Shown here in pieces: positions 21,701 through 36,700 of a DNA stretch of 64,000 nt; within the stretch, counting starts at the first letter, position 1, and each line of letters opens with the position of its first letter. Under the pieces are notes generated by a model that saw only the letters and a list, made by a program, of their open reading frames with translations, did not search any database and was not told where the DNA came from. Made by a program: the position numbers and the translations under genes. The DNA lies in NCBI GenBank assembly GCA_922989275.2, contig OV277868.1:52388216-52452215 (forward strand), written 5' to 3'. This stretch comes from Gari tellinella. Taxonomy: Eukaryota > Mollusca > Bivalvia > Cardiida > Psammobiidae.

Positions 21701-24700
21701 ACTCCCTCTTATCTGGAGCCCTGAATACCATCTGTAAACGTTATGGCCTGATAAACTGACATATTGTATGTAAAAACCAAAATTCGCCTATATTCCCCCT
21801 AGTAAAAGATTTAAATTCAAATTCTTTATTACACTCAGTACATGTTTTCACATGAATACAAGAGGCATACAAATATGTTTTACAATTTAAACCATCTTTG
21901 TTTACACAATTATGCTGCATGCAACAAATGGATAAATTCAAATTTTCAGAAACTTCACCCATCTAAACCATGGAATTTTGTGTTTAAACCATGCAAAAAA
22001 GTCTTATTAATGATTTTAAAAATAAATGGCAGTTTAAGGGATGATAAAACGAAAAGTTTTCTGCTTATTCACGCTGCTGTTAACAGCAATCTGTAATAAC
22101 CCATTTCTCCATGAATATGCCTCTAATTTGTTCCTCCATTGAAGAAAATAGTTCCAATCTATACAGTCATGAATATGCACAATAAGAAACACTTTCTATA
22201 GTCAAGTTGATGGTAGCATATTATAGACTGAAAGTAAAGCGGAATGCATGGACCAAAGAGTTAAATAATTTTATTTGTGCACATGCTTATGAAAACATAT
22301 GATAATAAACACTCTTTGTTATCCTATGTTATAAGTGGGACTTCATTATTTTTTTATTTTATTTTTATCTTTTGGAAGAACTTCTCTGAATCTTCAATAT
22401 TTCATGCAGCGATCCAAACCCTTCCAAAATTGTAAAAAAACAATCAGAAAAAGGTCTAAAATTGATAAACTCCCTTGTTAAGGGTGTATCAATGTCATAA
22501 GCCAATTTTTCAAAGTATTTAACTTTTTTTCTAACATTGTTTTTTTGGAAGAGCTGTTTATGATGAATAAAAAAAATAAAAAAAAAATATATGGTGGTGT
22601 CCTTGTTTTTGAGCTACAGCGATTTGAAAAAGGTATGTCAAATTTGGACTTTTTTCTTTCAAAGTTTACCCATTCAGGGTACAAGCTTCAGTTAAATTTA
22701 TTTCGAAACAAAACAAACATGATAATTTGGGTTTCCATTATTTATTTCTTGTCTATGGTGGTATTTTCACATATAGAAACCAAATTTAGACAAAGCAGGC
22801 ACCAGGTTTGAACAATATCGATCCTTGAATATCAAAAATATGCTTTGTATAGGGCATGATTTTATTAGATTTTTTATTTTATGAAAAAAAGTAAAAAAGT
22901 TTGAAAATGAAATAGTTCTAGTATTTAACTTTTTCTTATATTCTACCAGATGAAAGCCCATGCTAAGGCAGTTCAAATTATGAAAAGAAATTGAAAGGTC
23001 GGTGTTGAAAATTTTGAGTTATTAAAGTAAAAAGAGTTATCTCCCCTTACAAAATTTACAAAAAAGTACCATATCGATGATATTTAGAGCTTTATAAATT
23101 TCACATTTGGTGCCATTTTTTTCTTAAATTAGTTTTTGTATGAAGAAATACTACCATAGATAGGAAATAAATAACAAAAAACCAAATTATCATATTTGTT
23201 TTCATTTAAAATGGATTTTATTGAAGCGGGCTGTTTGAAAAGGACAAAATAAGAGGAAGTGGGTGGGGTAAATTTTACATGGCCGTAGAGCCAACTGTTG
23301 TTCACCAAAATGTACACTTTTTCTATTTTTTCATTCATCTTAAATAGCTCTTCAATACAAAACCATCATAGAGTGTTTTCATATACTTTGAAAAGTTCCC
23401 AAAGTCATGACATTGATGCACCCTTAATTAAAAGTATATTGGAAAGTGAAGATGTATATTGAGTATATAATTAGTAAACAGGTTTATGATAGAGCTCATC
23501 AGAATATAAATCCTGATTATTCAAAGATTCATGTTGAAATTATATAGTTGGTGTACAAGGAATGAAACTGATTAAAAACATTCAAAGATAACTCTTGTTA
23601 TCGTAATATTAGTGATAGTATACATCATGTATACAGTAACATTCAAAGAAAGATAACTCTTGATAGTATAATATTAGTGAAAAGTATTATAATTATAATG
23701 TTAACAGTTTCATTCAAAGAAAGGTAACTCTTTGATATCATGTTTGTGAAAGCATACAAAATGAGAAAATGTATACAACAGCATTCAAAGAAAGATAACT
23801 CTTGATATTATAATGTTAGTGAAAGTATACATAATGTTTATGTATACAGAAACAGTGTGTATACATGTAGAATAGTTATCCATATTTGAAACCTTTAATA
23901 TAATAACCAGAGGCATCCAAAGTCAAACAATTTCTAGCACACACTGTACATGGGCAAAAGAACTTGAAATATTGCATGATATAAGGTAGGTGAATGCAGG
24001 GCTGCCATAAGTTGATAAAAAAATCCTAAGATTTCAAAATTTTCAATATTTCAAGCGCGATCTTCTGAATTATACCTTTTACCCCTAGTCTGTTTCTAGT
24101 TTTAAAGACACATGATGCTTAAAGCAGGTTGAAAGTAAAGCAGAATGTGCCTTAAGGCGCATTCTGCTTTACTTTCAGTCTGCTTTAAGCTTCCATCTGC
24201 TGGAATAAAAATCCGAAGATTTCGGAAAAATGGCAGCCCTGTGAATGAATAATTCAGAACCAGCATAATGCAGAAAGCTCCTATACAATACGTTTGTTCT
24301 GAATTAAGCTTGTCACAGGTCTTTAGAGCTAGATCTATGCTGTTAAATTTCTTCAGTGGATGGCCATTTAATATTGCCTGATGAAACTTGACTGTCAGTC
24401 ATTGAAAACATAAAGTAATCAGACAAAACTATTTTTAACCATGGCCAAACTTTTACAATATTACATTTATATCTCATAGGCTCTGCAACAATTTTCATGC
24501 ATCAATACTGTAATCAAGGAGAAGAATCCACATAGTTTTTAGTTACTTGTTTTCTAATCCATATTTAAATGTTTCTTGACATTATGTTCTGTAAATATGA
24601 CACAATGTGTGTAAAGACTTTAAAATAAATAGTTTAAAACAATACTGTAATCATTATTTTCATATCACTGCATGGTATATGTCGAGAATAAGCAGAGATT

Positions 24701-27700
24701 CATTCAGAACGACAAATACTAAAATAACTTGAAAATCTTGACCTCTACATCCTAAATGACTGACAGGTCAATAAAAGTGGACTTCTTAAGGATTTCTAAC
24801 TCTTTAAACACCATGGACATGTTTTAAATATACTCATTACCTTTGCAAACAGTGTAGACCCAGATCAGAGGGCTCCAATAGGAGCCCTCTGATCAGAGTC
24901 TACACTGTTTGCTAATTTAGAGCAATACTTATTACACTACTACCCAGAATTCCAAGTAGACAGGTTCATGTTTTAGTAACTTAAACGATCCATAATGGAA
25001 CCAAATAATCCGCAAAAGTTACTTAGTGTCGAAAGAGTTAAAGGATACATTTAACTTTATATGAGTATTGCCCATGTAAAGAAACAAACACAGAAGCTAC
25101 ACAAGTGTTATACAACAAGGTACATAATCAGGTTTATACACTCTCCGTGATGTCTTACCATTGGTGTACAAATACATCCAGGCCACGCACACACACAAAG
25201 ATGCACCGCAGGTATATAGGAATAAGTCAAAAAACAATATATGAGTATTGTCTGAATACGGTTTTATACATCTATCTGTTTGTATTTAAATATATAACAG
25301 TTAACTGCTATGAATAAACTAAAAGCATGTTTGTTTGGCAAAACCTCCTTCATTGCTAATCCCAGTTCCTAAGAATCTAAGTTACACTACCAGGTACATA
25401 ACAAGAGTATTTCTTTAACCCATTACTCCATAGATACACATTTTATGCTTTTCATTTATTCCTACACTGAAGAAAATAGTTCCAATTTAAACATTCATGA
25501 TTAATTATGTATCATAAGAAAAAATTTCCATTTTCTAGCAGTTAATAGCAGACTAAATGTAAAGCAGAATGCACCTTGAGGCATCTTCTGCTTTACATAG
25601 TAAACCTATTTTAAGTGCTCACCTGCATTCAAAACTAGAGACATACTATGGAGCAAAGGGTTAAATTGAGTTTTTACAATATAATTCACAAATAGTTTGG
25701 ATCTTGACCAGACAAACATTATTTCTGATGTGATCTACACTGTTTGCACATGCAAGTCATGTTAAACTTAGCAGGATCAAAGTTAGTATGGATCAAAACG
25801 GGCTGACTGATTGTCAGTCAAATGGTAGCGTTTGCTACAGTGGAGAATCTGTTATTCTTTCCCAATAAACGCGTTTACGCTAAAACTGTTATTTGCAGTG
25901 CAAACAGTTTGGAGCCAGATCAGACGCCGGGTAACCCGGCGTCTGATCAGGCTCCAAACTGTTTGCCACCAAGATAAACATAACATATCAGAATTGTCCA
26001 AAAGTTATTCTTTTCTACGTTTTAGTGCTTTGCGTTTGCGTACGTTTGCGTTTAAACGGGAAAGAATAACAGATTCTCCACTGTAGCAACAAACAGGTTA
26101 ACCCATTCAAGCCTAAAGTCTATCAACCCATTACCCTATAAAAACACCTTTTTATGCCTTTAATTTATTCCTCAACTGAAGAAAATAGTTTCACTCTATA
26201 AAGTCATTAATACGGATTATAAGAAATATTTTCTATTTTCTTGCAGACCATGGTAGCTTAAAGCAGGCTGAAAGTAAAGCAGAATGCGCCTTAAGACACT
26301 TCTTCTCTACTTTCAACCTGCTTTAAGTGGTCATCTGTTTGCAAAACTAGAAACAGGCTATGGGGTTAACCCATTTAAACCTAATGTCTATGAAAGATGA
26401 CATTGGCGAACAGTGTAGACCTTGATAAGATGCAGCATTATGTAATAGTTAGTTAAAATGGTTAGAGTTTATTTCATAGCTTCTTAATAATTAAGAAGCC
26501 AAAAAATGAGGGAGCCTTGCGACCGAATGTGGCTTCTTAATTATTAAGTGCTATGAAATAAACTCTAACCATTTTAGTATTTGACCCGCCCACATATGAC
26601 GTCACTGGCATGTCATTTCCATATTTTTCTCCGCCGACAGATGTTTACACAGCCTGTTACATACATGTGTGTTTTATTATGTGTCGAAGCAACATGGCAC
26701 ATGACAATTTATGTACCAAGTTGCGTCAAGAAAATGGTTATCTTCAAAATCGACGGGAAAAGGATAGTAATTGACGTCTAAAGTGTAGCAGAACACATAT
26801 TTGAAATATCTCATACAGGTTGCGCTAATGAATACAGCATACATTAATGCAGAAAGCTTCTATAGGAAATTTCTGCATTAGTTTTACCCAGCATTAAGCA
26901 ATCCACTGAAGGAGATCTCAATAATATCCATTTGTAACATTAATTACAGGAGGTTGCTAAATGTAGCATAAAATGATGCAGAAATCTTCAATAGGAACTT
27001 TCTGCATTAGTTTTGTTCAGCATTAAGCATTAACAGGCGAACTAAAATTCACACTTGATCCTTGACTACAGGTGGTTGCATAATGCAGCATGAAATAATG
27101 CAGAAAACTCATAAATGAGCTTTCTGCATTATTTTGATATTGCATTAAGCAGTCGCCTGTCTTTAGCATTCTCGCCGCGACTTCATTTTCAAGATTGACA
27201 CTGGTTTGTTTTAATTATATTGTGTGTTTTCTTTTTCTTATTCCCCACTCCTAAAGATTAACTAAAATTTGAATGCTTTTCACAAGTATCTTCCGACCAG
27301 CGAGCTACAAAATGTCTATTTTCCTCGAAATTGAATTGTACATCATACATGTATATATGCACTTTACTGTGTAATGGATTTCCCAATGAAGCCTAAAAGT
27401 CACGCCATGGTCTGAGTTGACCGAAATATTAACACATGCGCAAAGCTTTCTAACGTCTAAATCTAAATCTCGCACACTTCATAATTAAATTGCTAAATCT
27501 CGTTAAATCCCGAAGACTTAATAATTAAATCGAGCGAAATTTTGAATTTTGCGGCTTGCTGATTGGCTGAAAGAGTAGGTCAAACACTAAATGGTGTCTT
27601 ATCAGGGTCTGTACTGTTTGCTATATCATATGAAATGTATCACTGTGGGAAAAACATTGAAATCTTCCAGCAAGCACATAGGGAGAGTTCATTGCAATAT

Positions 27701-30700
27701 TCAAGGCGTAAATGAGTTAATACAATCATTTAACTATTACTATTGCTGTAATGTATTTTTAGATGGACTCATCAGATTTCTGATACATAAATACTTTGAT
27801 TAGATAATGTTGACGGCTTTGTCCCCTAAATATTGTCAGTTATGACAAACAGTGTGAACCTAGATCATAGGGCTCCTTCAGGAGCCACATGCTCTGGGTC
27901 TACACTGTTTGCAATGGTTGGATCTGTTGGGTTACAGCACTAAAAGGGTTAATAGAATGAACATGCAACATCTAATATTATTTTCTCTCTACCTAAACCC
28001 ATCATGCCCCAAAACTACAATCACATATTAATGATAAAGTTTCCCTTAAGAATTTCTCAAATTGTTAAAAGCAATAGTTCTTCTAACATGTGAATATTTT
28101 ATTTCCTTGCAACATCAATTGGGCAAGAAGAGATAATACTAGCTATTTGTCACAACATAGGGAATGGTGGTGAAAAAATGAAAAAAATAATGAAAAAATT
28201 GAAACTTGAGACAGATCTTTTCCAAAGCACAATCTAACCCTGTTACTTCTAACTCCCTTTAAGTCGAACTTCTTCACTTGGATTTTGATAAATCGAGCTT
28301 GCTGATGTCAATTATACTCTCATCTTTAACTTAAATGATGGACAAGCCATGTTTTAACTTTGAAATATTGGTAACTTTGACTTAGGTTTGAGATATTAAA
28401 GTTCTGTAATCTAAGTTTATACAATATTAATCTTTTCTATGCTGAAAACCAGTTTATGTACATCATGAAAACAGAAATGCAGACCTCTGATCAGGGTCTG
28501 CATTTCATTCTCTTTTTTTTTTTTCAAATCAAAAACAAAGAAAATTGCTTTTATTAAAAATGAACATGATTGAGTGTTTTTAAAATCAATGAAAGTTCGG
28601 TATAAAAAATTCAGCATAAAATTGGTTAAACAACCTCAAAACAGTTGAATATATTGTAATTCAGATGCACAAAACCTAAATCATATCATAGTGATACCTT
28701 TTATATTTTGATAATAGTGTAACATCCCAACAAAGCATATTACAGGTAATAATGATCAAAAGACTATTTCTTTGTGAATAGAAACCATATATGATAATAA
28801 GGGCATTTTAAAATGTTTTCAGTCAAACCTGATTCCACCAACATTCAAAAGTATGCAAGTATACTCTGTAACCCCAGGGCTCCAGATATATCAAATCCAA
28901 CATTTTCTCACTCATTTCAGCACCAAATCCTATGGTGTTATTACTCATTAGAATCGTCTCTTTGAGACGATTCTAATGAGTAGTAGCACCATAGGGTTTA
29001 ATGCAGAAATAAAGATTTTAGTTTTTGAAATACTCCCTTATCTGGAGCCCTGTGTAACCCCTTTCCTGCTTATAGTGTACAGGTATATTGACTTTTCTAT
29101 AAGGGAAACAGTTAACCCATTACCCAATTGCCTGTTTCTAGTACTGAAGAGAGATGAACACTTAAAGCAGGTTGAAAGTAAAGTAGAATGCACCTTAAGG
29201 TGTATTCTGCTTTACTTTCAGCCTGCTAATTCAAGCAATAATCTGGTAGGATAAAGAAACTATTGATCACTGTTAAAAGTGGAACTAATTTCTTCTGTGG
29301 AAGAATAGATTAAATGCGTAAAAAGTCATACTTATGGAATCATGGGTTTTGCAGTCACCTGCCATAAAAGATCCCAAAGTATCTTCACTGAATGTCGGCT
29401 TAATTCAAGTTTAACTTTACATTATACTGACTAGGTAGACAGCTAACATATCCCGCTATATCTCCATCTCAATCTATGTTTCTATATGCCATGCTGCAGA
29501 TAAGGTGAGTATGGTATTTCAAATAATAATTCTCTTATAACATAACCAAACCGTATGATGTTACTACTCATTAGAATCGCCACGAAAAGGCTATTCTAAT
29601 GAGTGGTCACAACAAAGGGTTATTTTTTATTTTATTTTCCCTTACCCTATGATGTGACCACTCATTAGAATTGTCTCGAAGAGACAATTCTAATAAGTGG
29701 TCACAATATAGGGTTTGGTTTGACATAAGGGAGATAGTTTAGGAAATGATCAGTTTGCTCAGGCTTATCTACAACAATGACATATATATGCATTCATATA
29801 ATTATACTATTCTGCTCACACGTCTCTATGTATGCTTTGTATGAAACTAAAACTTCCAATGCACAAACCCCTCTATGTGTTTCAGTGACCGGAACAATGC
29901 ATTTTCAATCTAGTGCTGCTGATATATATAGTTTCAACTTATAAAATACTAGGTCAACCTACACGAAGGATTCTTCCACATGTCTGCGGCGTGTTATGCT
30001 GGAGAAGCAATGGAATAAGGCTTTAGCTGCATGTCAGTAAAGCTAGGACTCAAAACAAGACAGCAATAGCAAGAAATATTGCAGTCCCCTCTACAAGCTT
30101 GACCAATCATATAACCCGTTAGATCATGTTGTGCATATACAGTAAAACCCGCTTTCATAGCCACCCTTAAGATGTATTTTAAAGTGGTGGAAACTTATAG
30201 CAGGATGAAAGTAAATAGAACAACTTATAGCAGGAAGAAAGTAAAGACAGGAGCTCTTAAAAATCATTTTGCTTTTCTTTAGCTAGCTTTCAGCAAGAAA
30301 AGCAGAAAGCTCCTTAATTCACTGACCACTCCCTTTCGCCCTCTGTGTCTATACTATTTGCATAGTAGAAGAGTACTCTTCACAGGTACATAGTTAATAA
30401 TGGTTAATCATACTGAGGGGGCAACATATTTGTTGGTATGGGCATGTCAAACGCTCCACTGGAGCTATCAAGTGTGCCAGAGACATGAAAGTTGCAGGAA
30501 AGCATAGGACTGGGTGATCCAAGATGTCAAGGAGGGACTGTAAGAGACGCGCAAAGAATGCCTTATGGGAACTCGCAGTTGACCCACATGATAGAAAAGT
30601 CTGGAGATCCTGTGTAAGAACCGCCATGCGTGTAGCTAGCCAGTTACCTGGAAGGGCGCCCACTGCTCTGGACAATGCTCCTAGCCCTGCACATTAATCA

Positions 30701-33700
30701 AAATGATGACAATGATGATGATACAAACAGTATACCTGTGAAGGGTAGACTCGCTTTATGCAATCAGTGAAGACTCTGATCACAGCCCTCTGATTGTGAT
30801 CCGCACTGTTTGTCATTTTACAATATATTGAAATAAACACCCCTGTTATGTCAAAAATGGACTTATGTAATTCAAGATAGGAATTTTCCATATTCAGTTT
30901 CAGGGGTGACTGGGTTAAGGCCAAAACAAATTGGTCCAAAACATGTTTTAAAACAGGTTTTTCCTCCATTTTGAAAATCTTTTTTCAAAATCTTAAAAAA
31001 ACTTTAGGGTCAGGGGTGTTTTGCTAGGTAGGGTCGGGTTGCCCTAAACACACAACTATTGTTTTTAGACCTAACCCATTATCCCATAAATACACCTTTG
31101 TACACCTTAATATATTCCTGCCTTGAAAAGAAAAGTTCAACTTTATACAGTTATGAATATGTATCAGAAGAAATATTTCATATATTTTAGCTGATGATAT
31201 CTTAAAGCAGGCTGAAAGTAAAGCAGAATGTGCCTTAAGGCACATTCTGCTTTACTTTCAACCTGCTTTAAGTGGTCACTTGTTTCCAAACTAGAAACAG
31301 ACTATGGGGTAATGGGTTAAATACCATAAACCAGCATTCCTTTGAATTGTTGATATGGAAGGGTTTCACTGTATATGCAACAGATGTTATATGGAATGTT
31401 AACAATGTACTTGTAAAATAAATAGCTCAATAATGGTATGCACATTTCTGACAATGTGTCATAGGACAAAGGGACCTTTATACATTATAAACAGTTTAGA
31501 ACCAGATCAACTGTTGATCAGGTTCTACTGGCGCAGGAACCATATCTGTTTGAAACGCCAGATAGTTGTTTTTTCTTATAAAGTGTCTTTTATATTAACC
31601 CATTACATCATAGATAGCCTGTTTAGCACATATTGAATTTTCTATCAGAGAAAAGTGTTAACCCTCTATCCTGTTTTTAGTTTTGAAGACAGATGCTCAC
31701 TTAAAGCAAGTTGAAAGTAAAGCAAAATATGCCTTACTTTCAGTCTGTTTTAAGATATCATAAATTGAAACTAATTTCTTCAGGAGAAGAATAAAATATG
31801 GGCGTAAAAATGAGTATTTATGGAGTGATGGGTTAATTCTTATTTTGAAAATGTAAGTACATGCACTTCAGATCAGAAATACCTTCTCATATTTAGTGTG
31901 AAAGGATTTTGTAAGTTTAAATATACTAACATTACTATTAGATAATAAACCCCAAACCCAAAGGAATTGTTGTCATCTTATGCAAAAGCTGTTAGCTTTG
32001 AATATTAATTGTAAGTGATTGGTGAGACCTTATTCTGGCCCTTATTGAAGCTGACCCCTAAATAAATACAAGTAACAAGTATGCACCTTACTGACCTCGG
32101 CTTTTTGGCGGGAGCTGCAGCCCCTGAGGCAAGTCTCTCCGCTCTGAAATTCTCATAGTGTACTTCTTGTGTAACTTCCTGCAGATCCTGCATATGTGTT
32201 CTGAAATTAAATAGTTCACATATGTATGTGTTCTGAAATAAAATAGTTCACACATGTATATGTGTTCTGAAATAAATAGTTCACACATGTATATGTGTTC
32301 TGAAATAAATAGTTCAAACATGTATATGTGTTCTGAAATAAATAGTTCACACATGTATATGTGTTCTGAAATAAAATAGTTCACACATGTAGATGTGTTC
32401 TAAAATAAAATAGTTCACACATGTATGTGTTCTGAAATAAATATTTTACACATATGTACACAAGAGTTCTGAAATAAATATTTTACACAGATGTGTTCAG
32501 AAATAAATAGTTTACAGAGATGCAACTGTCACTGGCAGGACAATAAACTATATCTCAGACATTTTTCAATTGCTCTCAGATTAATTTGAAACTCATTTCA
32601 CTTGTAACAGTAACTTGTACAGTTATACAATCCTTTGTTTAGAAATCCATCCACTCAACAAGGATGGCTATTTCCCAATGGAACAATTCATTTTACTTAA
32701 GTTGTCCTGTACTTCATTCTCAGCGTTGTCATACTTTCTGGCTTTCTGAGATCATTGATTTCCTTGCATTTGTAGTTGAAATATGATTGAAATATGAATT
32801 CCACTGAAGCCTGTGCCAGAAGCTGCGAGCACTTTTCAATATTTCTCATAAACAGACTCAAACTTATTCTGCAATTTTCCAAATTTGATGTGTATTAGAT
32901 GCTTTCAAAGGAGTTCCCCTTATTCAGAACTTAAGTTTTCCTATGATATAAAGACAACTTTTTTTAAATGGTTATTTAGTGTGATATTGGGATAAGTTTT
33001 GTCTTATCTAACAAGCTTGTCACAGGATCACCATAATAGCAGCAGTACTTGTATATAGAAACAAACAAACTTAGCATTGAGACTAATCCAGAGGTCCAGC
33101 CAGATAAGAGGGTGTAAACCGAACATATCCAACATTCTCTTACATATTTCATATCAGCACCAAATCCTATAGTGTTACTACTCATAAGAATCATCTCGAA
33201 GAGACTTTTGAACATATCCAACATTTTCTCACTTATTTCGTATCAGCACCAAATTCTACGGTGTTACTACTCATTAGAATCGTCTAGAAGAGACGATTCT
33301 AATGAGTAGTAACACCATAGGGTTTAATGCATAAATAAAGATTTTATGTTTTGAAATACTCCCCTTTATCTGAAGCACTGTTATCAGTGTATCAAACTAT
33401 ACATGCCCTAATGTCACTTACATTAACATGGTCCTCAGTTTAATGAAATCACAGTGGTCTGGATTCTCCACTTCCACTACGCCCCACGGGTACATACGAC
33501 CTCTCACCTTCTTACCCTTCACTTCTATTACTGTGTTTGAACCAACCACCGCAAATGGCACTGCTTCCTGGAAAACACAAACAGAATCAGTATACAATAA
33601 GCCTGCATTCAATAAACGCTTAATTCTTTGGTGGCATCCTTGACAATATATTCGGAATCATTTTTAACCCTTTACCCAATAACCCGTATAGAATGTATAA

Positions 33701-36700
33701 CATTAATTACAGGTGATCACTTAAAGCAGGTTGAAAGAAAAGCAGAATGTGCCTTAAGGCACATTCTTCTTTACTTTCAGCCTGCTTTAAACAACCATCT
33801 GCTAGGCTATATAAAATATTTGTTATGGTAATTGTTCATGAGGGTATAAACTTGAACTCTTTTTTTCAGCGGAGGAATAAATTAGATATGCAAAAGGTCG
33901 CTTCTATGGGGTAAAGGGTTAATATTAGTACAAATTAGGTCTTTGTACAATTGAGGTTGGGTCATATGGAAGAATTGATAATGGTCCAAGCCAACCTTCC
34001 ATGTCTAAATATCAACTAATCACCTTAACCCTTTCCCCCATAGAAGCGCCTTTTAGCGCATTCAGTTTATTCTTGCCCTGAAGAAAATAGTTCCAATTTA
34101 TACAATCATAAATATGTATAATACAAAATAGCTTTTATACTATAGCAGATGATAGCTTAAAGCAGGCTGAAAGTAAAGCAGAATGCGCTTAAAGCGCATT
34201 CTGCTTTACTTTCATCCTGCTTTAAGTGGACACCTATATTCAATACTAGAGATATGCTATGTGGGAAAGGGTTAACTGAGGTTTCAAATTACTAACCTTT
34301 TATTGAGGTTAACAACTAATCACCTTTATTTCTTCGGGGTTAAAGATGTCATTTAAGGATGAAATATTGTTGCGTGAAGAAAAAAGCAGGTTAAAAATCT
34401 GGTTGCGTCAAGCGTGAATTTTCTGCGCCAAAAAGGCATTCTTGAGAAAACACTGGAGGTTACTAAAACTACTCACCTTTAACTGAGGTTACCAACTACT
34501 CGCCTTTAGCTGATGTTACAATCTACTCACCTTTTACGGAAGCTACCAGCTACTCATCTGTAGAAGATGTTATGAGCGACTTACCTTTAATTGTTTGCAC
34601 TGTTCCTTGTAGTCCTCATCTTCATCATCATCACAGTCTGGAAGAGGGTACAGGTTGATACCATACTGTTCTACCTGGCCCATTATCTGCAGAGAGAAAC
34701 AATGCATAGTCTAATGATGGTCTGATTATAGTCTTTGAGACACTTGGTCCATGTTTATAAAGTGTTTGAGTTGAGTCTGAGTGCGTTCTCAAGTATTTTG
34801 ATTGGTCAGATTTGAGCCTAGGCTCAAATCTGATCAATCAAATGCTTGAGAACACACTCAGACTCAACTCAAACGCATTGTAAGCGCTGGGCCTGGTCTC
34901 ACTATCCTTATAATAATGTGGTTCAAGTCCTATGGGCATCTGCTTTATCCCTTTTTTCCTTAGCCATAAAAGTAAATCCTGTATGGCCAACAGTTATTGT
35001 ATAATATTTAAGGCTTGATACTATTTAAAGCAAGATTACAGTAAAACAGATGCTTTAAGCTGGCATATGTATTCAATATAATAAATAGATATTTATTTTT
35101 GACACTTATGTGAAAAAGTAGGTAGAGTAGCCCTGATGTGCTTCTGTTGAGAAAATGGTAAAAGTATGGATATTACAGAACCAAAGAGATCTGATATTGA
35201 GTTCACCATTATGGGGTCTCTATTTACACGTTATTGTCCATTTAAAATTTCAGGGGTGAATGAGATACAGGATGGTACTGTACAGTAAAACCTTTCTATT
35301 ATGACCACTCAATTACATAAATTATTTCATATTTAAGACAGGGTACTGCTTAACCCTTTCCCCCATAGAAGCGCCTTTTAGCGCATTCAGTTTATTCTTG
35401 CCCTGAAGAAAATAGTTCCAATTTATACATTCATAAATATGTAAAATACAAAATACTTTCTATATTCTAGCAGATGATAGCTTAAAGCAGGCTGAAAGTA
35501 AAGCAGAATGCGCTTTTAAGCGCATTCTACTTTACTTTCAACCTGCTTTAAGTGAATACCTATATTCAATACTAGATATATGCTATGTGGGAAAGGGTTA
35601 AAGCAAGGTTAAAGTAAAATATAAAGTTCCTTTAGGAGCTTTCTGTTTTACTTTCATCTTGCTTTAAGAGCTTTTTGCTTTACTTTCAGTTTGCTTTAAG
35701 CTGCCATCTGTGTTTTATACAATCAATTAATATTCTTTTTAGTGGTCTTAATTATGGAGGTTTTACTGTACTTAAGATTCTATCAGGATAAGATGTTTGG
35801 GCCTGTTTCATAAAACTTTGAACGACAAAAACGGTCGTAAGTCAAAACCTGAATATACATTTAATTTCTGATTTCTCTATCTAATCTTGACTTGTGACAT
35901 CTCTTTGGAATCGCCTTGTAAAGATGATTCCAAAGAGATGTCACAAGACAGGATTAGATGGAGAAATAAATAATAATTTGAGACTTTTATCATCTGACTT
36001 ACGACAACATTTGTCGTACAAAGTTTTATGAAACGGGCCCCTGGTGTTGATTGTTACACAGCTTACCTTTTTCTTTAAGTTTAGCACTTCTTTCTTTGTG
36101 AGGGTGTCTGCCTTGGCTATGACGGGGACTATGTTGACTTTGTGGTGTACGGCCTTCATGAAGGTAATATCTAATGGACGCAAACTGTCAAAAACATCAA
36201 AATATCAAATCAAAATTTGCACAACTGTTGGGGAAACTGTTGTCTACTCATTGTGCAATGCAAATAATTAAAACAACTTGAAACTGGTATGCTTTCCACT
36301 AATTTAACTTAAAGGTGAATCGGTGGCAGAACGTGAACAACCAAGGCAGATATGATGTTATCTGTTTCTTTATTAGACAGACGTTTTGACACTACAAGTG
36401 TCTTCTTCAGGGTAATCATTTAACTTGACAATTTAACCCGTTACACAAAACCATTTCAATTTGTTCATATGGTAAAACTTGCTAAAACTTCATCTTGAAA
36501 TGAATAATAACTTAAATTGTTTCATTTCAATATAACAAATATAGTCTTGAGAAATTGTTGCGGATCTTACCCATGACCTGATGGATTGATGAAGTAGAAA
36601 CAGCAGTGAACACGATTGTCTATTATGTGACGACGATTCAAACCACTCTCGTCGTTGAGATACCGTTCAAACTGGTCATCTACATACTGTATGATTGGCT

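Noticed and set aside
21842..22096. 84-codon plus frame and an overlapping 73-codon reverse frame.
   Set aside because: AT-rich sequence, biased toward N, K, L and F on both strands, no domain.
32088..32384. A reverse frame with SEHIYM.. repeated about six times looked like a tandem-repeat peptide.
   Set aside because: It is the minisatellite upstream of septin exon 7 read through; the true exon uses a different frame.
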